From contig NZ_JQKX01000021.1 of NCBI RefSeq assembly GCF_000746275.1, forward strand, positions 62,001-126,000: a stretch of DNA of 64,000 bases, in the 5' to 3' direction. The notes under the pieces are model-generated. The model did not search any database and was not told the DNA's origin. It saw only the letters and a program-made list of their open reading frames with translations. The stretch comes from Thermopetrobacter sp. TC1. Its GTDB lineage: Bacteria; Pseudomonadota; Alphaproteobacteria; Rhizobiales; Aestuariivirgaceae. The translations under genes were made by a program, and so were the position numbers. Positions 7,801 through 16,710 of the stretch are shown piece after piece; the stretch's first letter is position 1, and every line of letters begins with the position of its first letter.

Positions 7801-10029
7801 TCAGCCGCTGAAGCGCTCGGCCTCGGAGACGAAGCGGGAATGGCGCAGGCCGAAGAGGATTTCGTTGAGATGGGTGACATCGCGCACCTCGACCATGATG
7901 TCGAAATCATAGAAATCGCTGCTGCGGTAGCTCATGTCGAGGTTTTCGATGTTGGCGCCCTGGCCCGAGATGATGCTGGCCACTTCCGCCAGCGCCCCCA
8001 CCTCGTTATGCACGGTCACGCGGATGCGCGCCGGAAACAGCATGCCTTCCACTTCCGCCATGTTCCAGCGCAGATCAATCCAGTTCTCGGCATCCTCATG
8101 CGCCTCCAGGGCGCGGGAGAAGATGGGATGGACGATGATGGCATCCTCCTCGCGGATGCCGACGATGCGCTCGCCCGGCACCGCGCCGGTATGATCGGAA
8201 ATGCGCAGCGGCAGGCGCCTTAAGCCCTTGGGCAACAAAATGGCCTCGCGCCGCAGGAGCCGCCCTTTGGCATCGGTGGCGCGGCGGGCGGGGGGCTGTT
8301 CGTTCTCTTCCGCGCGCGCCTCATCCACGCCTAAAGCCTCCAGCACCTCGCGAACGGAAAGATCGCCGCGGCCTAAGGCCTCCAGCCCGTCTTCCACATC
8401 CATGATGCCAAGCTTGGGAAAGGCCTTGGCCAGCGCCGGCCGCTCCGCGCTCAAGCCCAGACCTTTCAGGCGCCGTTCCAGAATTTCCTCGCCAAGCTCG
8501 ATGTATTCGGCGCGGGTGGCCAGGCGATTGGCCCGGCGAATGGCGGCCTTGGCCTTGCCGGTGACGGCGATGTTTTCCCAGGCAGCAGGCGGCACCTTCT
8601 GCACCGAGGAGGTGATGATCTCCACCTCATCACCGTTGTTGAGCTGGGTGATCAGCGGCGCGTGATGGCCATTGATGCGGCAGCCGACGGCGGCATGGCC
8701 GACATCGGTGTGCACGGCATAGGCGAAATCAATGGCAGTAGCACCGCGCGGCAGCACGATGAGATCGCCCTTGGGCGTGAAGCAGAAGACCTGATCGGTA
8801 AACAGCTCAAGGCGCGTGTGTTCAAGGAAATCACGCGGTGTCTGGCCTTCCTCCAGCTGCTCCACCAGCCCGCGCAGCCATTTGTAGGCCTCCGCCACCG
8901 GCTTGGGCACGGTCACGCCCGCCTCACTCTCCTCCTGGGAGCGGGCATCCTTGTACAATCCATGGGCGGCCACGCCGCGCTCGGCCACCTCATGCATGGC
9001 ATGGGTGCGGATCTGAAGCTCCACCGGCCGCCCGCCGGGGCCGCGCACCGTGGTGTGAATGGACTGATAGCCGTTGAGCTTGGGCAGCGAGATGTAATCC
9101 TTGAAGCGGCCGGGCACGATGCGCCAGGCCTGATGCACCGCCCCCAGCGCCAGATAGCACTGATCCACCTCATCGACGATGATGCGAAAGCCGAAGATGT
9201 CGGTCACCTGCGACAATGACAGGCGCTTCAGCTGCATCTTGCGCCAGATGGAATAGGGCTTCTTCTGCCGGCCGGTGACCTCGGCCTCCTTGAGGCCCTT
9301 GGCGGCAAGCACCTTGCAGATCTCGCCGCGGATCTCCTCCAGCACCTCGCCGCTTTCCGCCGCCAGCTCCTTCAAGCGCTCGCGGATCATGGTGTAGGCG
9401 TGGGGATTGAGCACCTGAAAGGCCAGGTCCTCCAGCTCCTCGCGGATGGACTGCAACCCCATGCGCCCGGCCAGCGGCGCATAGATGTCCATGGTCTCCT
9501 CCGCGATGCGCTGGCGCTTGTGTTCGGGCATGAAACCCAGCGTGCGCATGTTGTGCAGGCGATCGGCGAGCTTGACCAGCAAAACCCGCACATCCTTCGA
9601 CACCGCCACGAGAAAACGCCGCAGGTTCTCCGCCTGCGCCGCCTCGCGCGAGATGAGGTCCAGCCGGCGGATCTTGGTCAGCCCCTCAACGAGCGCGGCG
9701 ATCTCTTCCCCGAAAAGCCGGTGGATTTCCTCCAGCGTGGCGTCGGTATCCTCCACCACGTCATGAAGCAGCGCGGTGGCGATGGTGGCGTCATCCAGCT
9801 TCAGCTCGGTGAGAATGGCCGCCACCTCCAGCGGATGGGAGAAATAGGGATCGCCCGAGGCCCGCTTCTGATCGCCATGGGCCTTCATGGCATAGACATA
9901 GGCGCGGTTGAGCAGGTCCTCATCGGCATCCGGATCGTAGCTGAGCACCCGCTCCACCAGCTCATACTGACGCATGAGACGGCGGGGAGACTGCCGGGTG
10001 GGCGCTTCAACACTGGCGGCTTCATTCAT
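7801..10029 (-). CDS. rsh: Bifunctional (p)ppGpp synthetase/hydrolase, RelA/SpoT family
   Basis: A long Rsh alarmone enzyme (742 residues from ATG 10029). Domains in order: HD hydrolase (His65 in SHPLEV, His89-Asp90 in LLHDVVED), synthetase (GFRIIVDEV then RFKDYISLPKLNGYQS, about 280-325), TGS (CFTPKGDLIVLPRGAT region), and a C-terminal ACT domain. An intact HD motif plus the RFKD-type synthetase motif indicate both hydrolase and synthetase activity, as expected for alphaproteobacteria that encode one Rsh. The start is uncertain: ATG 10029 or ATG 9975 (MRQYELVERV, the usual rhizobial start) both lack a strong RBS. Confidence 0.93.
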   Translation of the reverse strand: MNEAASVEAPTRQSPRRLMRQYELVERVLSYDPDADEDLLNRAYVYAMKAHGDQKRASGDPYFSHPLEVAAILTELKLDDATIATALLHDVVEDTDATLEEIHRLFGEEIAALVEGLTKIRRLDLISREAAQAENLRRFLVAVSKDVRVLLVKLADRLHNMRTLGFMPEHKRQRIAEETMDIYAPLAGRMGLQSIREELEDLAFQVLNPHAYTMIRERLKELAAESGEVLEEIRGEICKVLAAKGLKEAEVTGRQKKPYSIWRKMQLKRLSLSQVTDIFGFRIIVDEVDQCYLALGAVHQAWRIVPGRFKDYISLPKLNGYQSIHTTVRGPGGRPVELQIRTHAMHEVAERGVAAHGLYKDARSQEESEAGVTVPKPVAEAYKWLRGLVEQLEEGQTPRDFLEHTRLELFTDQVFCFTPKGDLIVLPRGATAIDFAYAVHTDVGHAAVGCRINGHHAPLITQLNNGDEVEIITSSVQKVPPAAWENIAVTGKAKAAIRRANRLATRAEYIELGEEILERRLKGLGLSAERPALAKAFPKLGIMDVEDGLEALGRGDLSVREVLEALGVDEARAEENEQPPARRATDAKGRLLRREAILLPKGLRRLPLRISDHTGAVPGERIVGIREEDAIIVHPIFSRALEAHEDAENWIDLRWNMAEVEGMLFPARIRVTVHNEVGALAEVASIISGQGANIENLDMSYRSSDFYDFDIMVEVRDVTHLNEILFGLRHSRFVSEAERFSG

Positions 10030-10243
10030 CGCGGTTCTGAACTCTTTCGGCCAGGAACGCACCTGATCGCAGAAGAAATTGCATAAGGATCGGCCCATCA
10101 TGCCCCTGGGCCACCCTTCCATCAGGGAAAGTGGGCCAAGCCGCAGACAAAGGCAAGAGGAAAGCGCCTTCTACATCCCCTCGACACCGAGCGAACAAGA
10201 AAAGCCGGTCCGATCATCGCAAGCCGCGTTGCGCCCTGCCCGT

Positions 10244-10660
10244 TTATTCCTTGTCGCGATGGGCCTCTTCCCAGGCGGTCAGGGCCGCGCGGAAGCGTTT
10301 CCTTTCGCCATCCAGCGCATCAAGCAAGGCAAGCGCATCCTTGCCGGGGCCTGTCTCCTCCAGGGCAGCGGCCAGCCGCGCCAGCCCGAAGGCGCCCACA
10401 GCCCGGGCCGCCCCTTTCAGCGTATGGGCCAGCAGGCGGAAATGCCGCGGCCCCTGCGCGGAACGCAAATTTGCGCTTATATCCTCAAGCTGGGCGGCAA
10501 ACATGCGCAGAAGTTCGCGTTCCAGCGCAACATCGCCCATGGTGTAGCGGGAAAGATGCCCCAGATCGACGATATCGGCCAGAACCGGTTCGCGGCTGAT
10601 CTCATGATGGCCCTGCCCGCTTGCGGGCCTGCCTGTTTCCTTTTGTGCCGGCCTTGCCAT
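10244..10660 (-). CDS. Histidine phosphotransfer (Hpt) domain protein
   Basis: A 138-residue single-domain protein. The Hpt signature is LLAHTLKGAARAVGA with phosphorylatable His79, embedded in a predicted all-helical bundle (about residues 35-130). Free-standing Hpt proteins shuttle phosphate between hybrid kinases and response regulators. The partner kinase is not in this window. The gene is 214 bases upstream of rsh on the same strand, and divergent from the giant gene at 11170. The start is the first ATG of the open frame; the first 25 residues are polar and probably disordered. Confidence 0.82.
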   Translation of the reverse strand: MARPAQKETGRPASGQGHHEISREPVLADIVDLGHLSRYTMGDVALERELLRMFAAQLEDISANLRSAQGPRHFRLLAHTLKGAARAVGAFGLARLAAALEETGPGKDALALLDALDGERKRFRAALTAWEEAHRDKE

Positions 10661-11169
10661 GGCCCCGGCTCCTCACATGCTGCGACTGCGCGAATGTCAG
10701 AACATGAAAGACGTTCCTGAAAGCCACCCCTCAAAAAGGCTGCTTGCCCATTTCAGGAACGTGCTCTTGCCTTTCATTATCGCCTGGCATGGCTTACACT
10801 GGGTTAACATCTAAAGCAGTGATCGGGCCATTCCCGCAAGCAGGCAGAAGGATCTTTCCTCTAGGCCCTTTGTGGCGCTCAGACCGGATGTGCCCGTGCG
10901 GAGATAGGCAAAAGCGACTCGCTTTCGCCAAAAAATTAACCAAAAATGAAAATAGCCGCCCACCAGCGCGCGCAAAACGTTAACATTCGGTGAAGATCCG
11001 ATCGTCTTGCGTGGTGCGCCCGTGCATGGGGGCGGTCATCGTGGCGCCACAAAGCCGGTCTGTGATCGCACGAAGACACAAAAGGGGCGAGAAAGGTTTG
11101 TGAGTAAACGGCGCTGTTTCTGCTCAACCGGCGGCAGGAAGGCGTCGATCAGGAAACGGGGCATTGAGC
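10661..11169. other. 509-bp divergent intergenic region hpt/GPR-like gene
   Basis: Non-coding region upstream of the giant gene. It contains two TTAA-N7-TGAA blocks (10936-10950 and 10980-10994) that resemble degenerate CtrA boxes, plus a short imperfect hairpin around 10908-10931 (GCAAAAGCG / CGCTTTCGC) followed by an A-run. No convincing small gene is visible. Confidence 0.5.
10936..10994. promoter_or_regulatory. Two CtrA-box-like motifs (TTAA-N7-TGAA)
   Basis: Two half-site pairs lie at 10936-10950 and 10980-10994, about 176-235 bases before the giant gene's start. The CtrA consensus is TTAA-N7-TTAA; here the second half is TGAA in both. CtrA control would suit a polar-growth protein, but one mismatch each makes this tentative. 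Confidence 0.25.
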
Positions 11170-14100
11170 ATGGCACGTAGTAACCGGCAGGCTTCTCACA
11201 ACAGAGTGGAACGGGAAGCTTCCCAGGCCAAGCGACCGGAATCCGCACCGCAGGAGGCCGCGGCCCAGCAGCGGGCGGCGGCGCGCCGTCTGCCACGGGC
11301 GCGCGCAGCGAATGCCAATGATGCCATGGCTGCGGCCATCATCCAGCGGCTGCGGCGGCGGCCGTCCACGGCCCCCTTCTGGGCGGCCTTTGTCGCATCC
11401 CTTCTGTGGGTGTTTTCCATCGCCGCGCTCTATGCCCCAACACTGGTGGCCATGAAAGATCCCTTCAGCCACCAGAACCTGCCCACCCTGGCCATGGTGG
11501 TCATCGCCCTCTTCGTGCCCATCTTCCTGATGTGGTCCGCCGCCTATCTTTTGTGGCGGGCGCAGCACATGCGCCAGGTCTCCGAGGCACTGGTGCAGGT
11601 GGCGGTGCGGCTGATGCGGCCGCAGGACGTGGCCACCGACGGCCTTGCCCAGATCAGCCGTCGCGTGCGCGCGGAGGTGGATCATCTCGTCGGCGGCATG
11701 CATGATGCCTTAAAGCGCGCCACGGAGCTTGAAAAGATCGTTCACAAGGAAATGGCGGCGCTGGAGCGCGCCTTTGGCGCCAACGAGGAGCGCATCCGCG
11801 CCCTGCTCGCCGGTATGGAAAGCCAGCGCGAGGCGCTATCCCGCATCGGCCAGACCCTGCAGGAGGAGACCGCGCCTGTGGTGACCGGTCTGGAACAGAC
11901 CGCGCGCAGCGTGCAGGATCTCGTCAAGCAGGCGGCGCAGACCCTGGGCAGCATCAACGGCGAGCTGAAGAAGACCGCCGAGGGCCTTTCACACACCCTC
12001 ACCCATGTCTCGCAGACCACGGGCGAGACCACCGAGGCGCTGGAAGAGCGCATCGGGCGGCTTAAGCAGGTTTCGGACACGGTGCTGCATCAGGCGCAGG
12101 CCGTCACCGATCATCTTGAGGAACAGGTGCAGACGCTGGGCAGCATTTCCACCACGCTCGGCAACGAGGCCGCGCGCTTCGGCGAGGATGTGCGCGGCAT
12201 GGAAAACGCCCTGCTGGAAGGCCTGCAGCAGTCCGCCAGCATGCTGGCCGAAACCCATCAGCAGGTCTCGGGAAGCCTGCAGGACATGACGCGCACGCTC
12301 GCCGGGGAGCTGGAGCGGACGCGCCAGGAAACCACAGAAGTCATAAGGACTTCTGGCGAAACCATCACAATCGACATGAAGGAAGCCGCCCAGGCCCTTA
12401 CCCAACGCATCGAGGAGGCCGGCCAGGCGGTGTCCGCCCGCATCGAGGATGCGGCTGCGCTGATGAGCGACAAGCTTTTGTCGGTCTCCGGCGAGTTCGT
12501 GCACAACGTCAGCGCCGCGCGCGACGAGCTGCATGCCTATCTGCAGGGGGCCACGGAAGATCTGGCGCAGCGGCTGGAGGAAACCTCCGCCACCCTCTTC
12601 TCCCGCGCCGAGGAAGCCACCCGCACCATGGGCGAGCGCCTCACCGAAACCTCAACCAAGCTGTTCGGCCAGCTGGACGAGGTGACCGGCGCCATGACCA
12701 TGAAGGTGGAAGAGGCGGCGGGCACCCTATTCTCGCGCGTGGCGGAAGCGACCAACCAGATCGGCCAATATCTGGACGAATCCACCGGCCTTCTGGACAC
12801 GCGCATTCGCGAGACCTCCGAAGCGGCGGAGAAGCGCCTGCGCGGTGCCGCTTTGGAGCTGGCCGGGCGGCTGGAGAACGCCACCGGCGCCATGACCGAG
12901 AAGCTGCAGGCCTCCAGCGCCGGCCTTGCCGAACAGGTCTCGGCCATCACCGGCCAGCTGGAGGAGCACGTGGCGCGCTCCACCGCGCTCATCGATTCCC
13001 GCCTGAGCAAGGCGGCGGAAGAGACGCGCGCGCATATGGAACAGGCGGCGGCGGCCGTGGGCGAGCGCTTCGAGACCCTCTCTGCCTCCATGGCCACGCG
13101 GCTTGAGGAAAGCGGCCATGCCCTGCTCGCCCGATATGGCGAGGCGGCCCAGGATCTTACCGGCCAGCTTGAACAGACCATGGCGCATGTCGTGGCGCGG
13201 GCCGAGGAAGCCCGTTCGCAGATGGAGCAGGCTGCGGCAAGCATTGGCGAGCGCTTCGAGACCCTGTCCGCTTCCATGGCCACGCGGCTGGAAGAGAGCG
13301 GCAATACCCTGCTTGCCCGCTATGACGGCGCCACGCAGGACCTGACCGGCCGGCTTGAGAAATCGGCCACGCTGCTGTTCTCGCGCATGGCGGAAGCAAC
13401 GGGCCAGATCGGCGAATATCTGGACGAATCCACCCGCCTTATCGACACCCGCATTCGCGAAACCTCCGAGGCGGCGGAAAAACGCCTGCGCGGTGCCGCG
13501 CAGGAGCTGGCCGGGCGGCTGGAGAACGCCACCGGCGCCATTGCTGCGCAGGTGGAGGAAGGCGCCGCCTCCCTCGCCCGCCGCGTTGGCGAGGTCACAC
13601 AGGCGCTGGGCACGCATGTGGAGGAGGCCACCGCCGCCATCGACACCCACATTCGTGCCGCCTCGGCGGAAGCCGGCGAGAAGATCACCTCCGCCGGTAC
13701 ACAGGTGCATGCCGAGCTGAAGGCCACCCTTGCCGAGATGGCCGAATCGCTGAATGCCTCGGCACAGACCGTGACCGACACCTTGCAGGGCACCTCCACC
13801 CGCATCGTCCAGCAGCTGCAGACCACGGCCCAGCGCCTCAACGAGATTCTGGACGAGAGCGGCGATGCCTTGAGCGAAAAGCTGGCGCAGTCCGCCGAGA
13901 CCTATTTCCGCCGCGTCAGCACCGCCACCACGGAGATGACCGATCATCTGGAAAAGGCCACCGACGGCATGGCCGAACGCATCGAGGCGGTGGCGGGCGG
14001 CATGGCCACGCGGCTGGAGAACGCCACCGGCAAGATGTCCGAACTGCTCGAGGTGGCCTCCGCCGATCTCACCCACCGGCTGGAGGAGACCACCGGTAAT

Positions 14101-16578
14101 CTCGCCGGGCGGCTGGAGAGCGCCTCGGCGGAGCTGACCGGGCGGCTGGATACGGTCACCACCACGGTCACCGAGCGGCTTGATGAAACGTCCCGCACCC
14201 TGCTCGGCCGGCTGGAGACCATCTCCGGCGATATCACCACCCGCCTGGCCGAAACGGCAGAGACCGTGGCCACGCGGCTTGATACCACCGCCCTGGATGT
14301 GGCCTCGCGCCTGTCGGAAACCTCCGAGAGCCTGGCCGGGCGGCTGGAGAACGCCACGGTGGAGCTGACCGGGCGGCTGAGCACGGCAAGCGAATCCTTG
14401 AGTCAGCGGCTGGAGACCACCTCCGCCGAGCTCACCCGGCGGCTGGAGGAGGCCTCCGGCGAGATCGCCGGGCAACTGGATGCCACCTCCACCCAGCTGA
14501 CCACGCGGCTGGTGGAAACCTCCGATGCGGTCTCGCGGCGGCTTGAAAGCGCCACCCGCGAGGTCTCCGAACGGCTGGAGCGCACCACCAGCGAGCTGCA
14601 TGGCAGCCTGGAGACCATCTCCGGCCAGATGTTCGCCCGTCTGGAGGAGACCTCCGGCGAGCTGCTCAACAAGCTGGATGTCACCGCCACCGACATGCGC
14701 CGTCATCTCGACGAGACGACGCGCGCCATGTTCGAGCGCATCGAGACCTCGGCCAAGGAGCTTGGCGTGCGCTTCGATGCCGCCAGCAACCTGCTCACGG
14801 AGATTTCCAGCGATCTTTCGCGGCAGCTTGACGAGACCGGCCGCACCTTCGTGGAGACGCTGGATACCACCACCAGCCGCGTGCTGGAGGATCTGGGCAA
14901 GGCGACCATGGCCTTCGACGAGGGGCTCAAGACCTCTGCCCGCGGCATCATCGGCCGCATCAAGGACACCTCGCAGGCCCTGGCGCATGAGCTGGAAGAG
15001 GCCACCGGCGATATTGCCAGCCGCTTCGAGGGGCTGGCGGAACAGCTGGCCGGGCGGCTCGATTCCGTCAACCGCGACTTCGCCCAGACCACGCAGCTGG
15101 CCGCCGGGCACCTCAACGAGGCGGCGCAGCAGATCACGGCGCGCCTGCAGGATGTCAGCGGCCTGATCAGCGAGCGCATCGAGGAGGCCGCCGAGGGCAT
15201 GGACCGCAAGCTCGAGGGCACCTCCGCCCGCCTTGTCGGACACCTCGAAGACGCATCCAAGCGCATGGCGCGGCGCCTGCAGGAGGTCTCCGTCGTGGTG
15301 GAGAAGGCCACCGAGCATTTCGACACCCGCATCGGCGAGCTGCTCTCCGCCCGAGAAAACCTCTTCGCCGGCCTTGTGGAGCAGATTTCGGCGCGGGTGG
15401 CGGAGGTGGACGCCCTGCTCAAGGCCTATGCCGCCACGCTCGACGGCTCGCTGGAGCAGGCGGAGCGCAAGGCGGAAGAAATCGCACGCCTGGTGACCAC
15501 CCAGACCACGGCGGCCACCGAGGCCCTGCAGCAGGCCATCTCGCGGCTGGAGGCGGTGGCCGACGAGCAGGTCACCCATGCGGCGCGCACCATCCGCGAG
15601 CAGCATGAACGGCTCGTTGCCGCCATTCGCGAGATGCTCTCCGCCTCCACGGAGGACTTCACTGCCACCGCCGAGCGCCTGCAACACACGGCACGGCAGG
15701 TGATGCGCGAGCTCGATGCCCTGCGCAGCGAGCTGAAGCGCGAAATCCTGGAGTTGCCGGAAGAGACCCGCAGCAATGCCGAACGCATGCGGCGGGTGAT
15801 GGCCGATCAGATTGCCGCGCTCAACGCCCTGGCCGACGTTGTGCGGCGGCAGGCGGCCTCGCTTGATCTCTCCCTGCCCGCCGGACGCACGGCACGCACG
15901 GGAACCGGACAATCCGGGGCGGATCCGGCATCGGATCTTCTGGAGGATTCGCCGGGAAAATCTGAGGGCATCGCCTCCGTTGCTCCGCAGGAGCGCGGTG
16001 CCCGGGAAACCCATGTGCGGAGCGTGCGGGCCGTTCTGGAAGGGGCCTCTGAACGTCCGGCAGGGCTTAAGAGCCAGACACGTGGCTCAACGCCCAACAG
16101 CAGCGCTGCCACGACCGGTGCGCCCGCAAGCGCAAGCGTGCGTCCTGTTTCAACCGGACGAAACACCCCTGCCCCCGGTCAGGCGGCATTGGCGCCGAAG
16201 GCCCCATCAAGGGCGCGGCCACAGCGGGCGGAGGAGCTCGTGCAGGCGCTCAATGCCACCAGCCGCGCCATTGTGCGGCTGATGGAAGGCGCCCTGCCGG
16301 AGGCGCTGGAAAAACGCTGGCACAAGGGCGACGCTGCGGTTTACACCCATCATCTCTTCACCCGCGGCGAAAGCCTGAAGGAGGACATCAGCGCCGCCTA
16401 TGCCCGCGACAGCGACCTGCGCGAACAGGTGGATGCCTTCATGCGGCATTTCGAGGCGCTGCTCGATACCGTCTCGCAGTCGCCAAAGGCGGATGAACTC
16501 ATCGCCTCCTGCAAGGCGTCCGAAACCGGCCAGCTCTATGCCCTCTTTGCGCAGGCCACGGGGCGGAGCGTGCAGTAA
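11170..16578 (+). CDS. Giant two-TM hendecad coiled-coil protein, Growth Pole Ring (GPR)/TipN-like
   Basis: An 1802-residue protein. The N-terminus (1-66) is basic and Ala/Arg/Gln-rich. Two transmembrane helices follow at about 69-93 and 106-129, then a long helical region. Residues 399-1376 are an unbroken series of 11-residue units (consensus [LVIM]xxRLExTSxx), interrupted only by three 7-residue inserts. After more coiled coil comes a Pro/Ser/Thr-rich linker (about 1560-1680) and a compact C-terminal domain (about 1690-1802). Size, TM placement and apolipoprotein-like helices match the Agrobacterium GPR protein, which forms a ring at the growing pole; homology was not tested. ATG 11170 is chosen; a TTG at 11164 is also possible. 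Two near-identical internal segments occur (216- and 62-residue offsets). Confidence 0.7.
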   Translation: MARSNRQASHNRVEREASQAKRPESAPQEAAAQQRAAARRLPRARAANANDAMAAAIIQRLRRRPSTAPFWAAFVASLLWVFSIAALYAPTLVAMKDPFSHQNLPTLAMVVIALFVPIFLMWSAAYLLWRAQHMRQVSEALVQVAVRLMRPQDVATDGLAQISRRVRAEVDHLVGGMHDALKRATELEKIVHKEMAALERAFGANEERIRALLAGMESQREALSRIGQTLQEETAPVVTGLEQTARSVQDLVKQAAQTLGSINGELKKTAEGLSHTLTHVSQTTGETTEALEERIGRLKQVSDTVLHQAQAVTDHLEEQVQTLGSISTTLGNEAARFGEDVRGMENALLEGLQQSASMLAETHQQVSGSLQDMTRTLAGELERTRQETTEVIRTSGETITIDMKEAAQALTQRIEEAGQAVSARIEDAAALMSDKLLSVSGEFVHNVSAARDELHAYLQGATEDLAQRLEETSATLFSRAEEATRTMGERLTETSTKLFGQLDEVTGAMTMKVEEAAGTLFSRVAEATNQIGQYLDESTGLLDTRIRETSEAAEKRLRGAALELAGRLENATGAMTEKLQASSAGLAEQVSAITGQLEEHVARSTALIDSRLSKAAEETRAHMEQAAAAVGERFETLSASMATRLEESGHALLARYGEAAQDLTGQLEQTMAHVVARAEEARSQMEQAAASIGERFETLSASMATRLEESGNTLLARYDGATQDLTGRLEKSATLLFSRMAEATGQIGEYLDESTRLIDTRIRETSEAAEKRLRGAAQELAGRLENATGAIAAQVEEGAASLARRVGEVTQALGTHVEEATAAIDTHIRAASAEAGEKITSAGTQVHAELKATLAEMAESLNASAQTVTDTLQGTSTRIVQQLQTTAQRLNEILDESGDALSEKLAQSAETYFRRVSTATTEMTDHLEKATDGMAERIEAVAGGMATRLENATGKMSELLEVASADLTHRLEETTGNLAGRLESASAELTGRLDTVTTTVTERLDETSRTLLGRLETISGDITTRLAETAETVATRLDTTALDVASRLSETSESLAGRLENATVELTGRLSTASESLSQRLETTSAELTRRLEEASGEIAGQLDATSTQLTTRLVETSDAVSRRLESATREVSERLERTTSELHGSLETISGQMFARLEETSGELLNKLDVTATDMRRHLDETTRAMFERIETSAKELGVRFDAASNLLTEISSDLSRQLDETGRTFVETLDTTTSRVLEDLGKATMAFDEGLKTSARGIIGRIKDTSQALAHELEEATGDIASRFEGLAEQLAGRLDSVNRDFAQTTQLAAGHLNEAAQQITARLQDVSGLISERIEEAAEGMDRKLEGTSARLVGHLEDASKRMARRLQEVSVVVEKATEHFDTRIGELLSARENLFAGLVEQISARVAEVDALLKAYAATLDGSLEQAERKAEEIARLVTTQTTAATEALQQAISRLEAVADEQVTHAARTIREQHERLVAAIREMLSASTEDFTATAERLQHTARQVMRELDALRSELKREILELPEETRSNAERMRRVMADQIAALNALADVVRRQAASLDLSLPAGRTARTGTGQSGADPASDLLEDSPGKSEGIASVAPQERGARETHVRSVRAVLEGASERPAGLKSQTRGSTPNSSAATTGAPASASVRPVSTGRNTPAPGQAALAPKAPSRARPQRAEELVQALNATSRAIVRLMEGALPEALEKRWHKGDAAVYTHHLFTRGESLKEDISAAYARDSDLREQVDAFMRHFEALLDTVSQSPKADELIASCKASETGQLYALFAQATGRSVQ
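12364..15297 (+). repeat. 87 hendecad-coding units (33 bp each) with three 21-bp phase inserts
   Basis: The span is 2934 bases, or 978 codons, which equals 87 x 11 + 3 x 7. Reading in 33-base steps from 12364 places a hydrophobic residue at position 1 and usually Arg-Leu at positions 4-5 of each unit. The three heptad inserts lie at 13189-13209, 14794-14814 and 15079-15099; register resumes immediately after each. The purest block is 14126-14793 (LTGRLDTVTTT onward). Confidence 0.9.
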
Positions 16579-16664
16579 GCGAGGGGCCTGGCCCTGCCCT
16601 GTTCCGGATGGATGCATCAGGCACGCAATGCTTGGGCCTGGCCAGGTGTCTTGCGCGCGATAGA

Positions 16665-16688
16665 TTTTAGAGGTGTGCATCTCTAAAA
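16665..16688. promoter_or_regulatory. Inverted repeat between the giant gene and the epimerase
   Basis: Arms TTTTAGAG (16665-16672) and CTCTAAAA (16681-16688) flank an 8-base centre. It lies 87 bases after the giant gene's stop and 22 bases before the epimerase start. No T-run follows on the plus strand, so it may be an operator or a 5'-UTR hairpin rather than a terminator. Confidence 0.4.
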
Positions 16689-16710
16689 ATGGTATGGAGG
16701 CCTTTCGCCC

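Noticed and set aside
12727-16014. 1095-codon open frame antisense to the giant coiled-coil gene
   Set aside because: It is an artefact of the 33-base periodicity and GC-rich codons of the sense gene. The product is Gly/Leu/Gln repeats mirroring the hendecads, with no independent family pattern.
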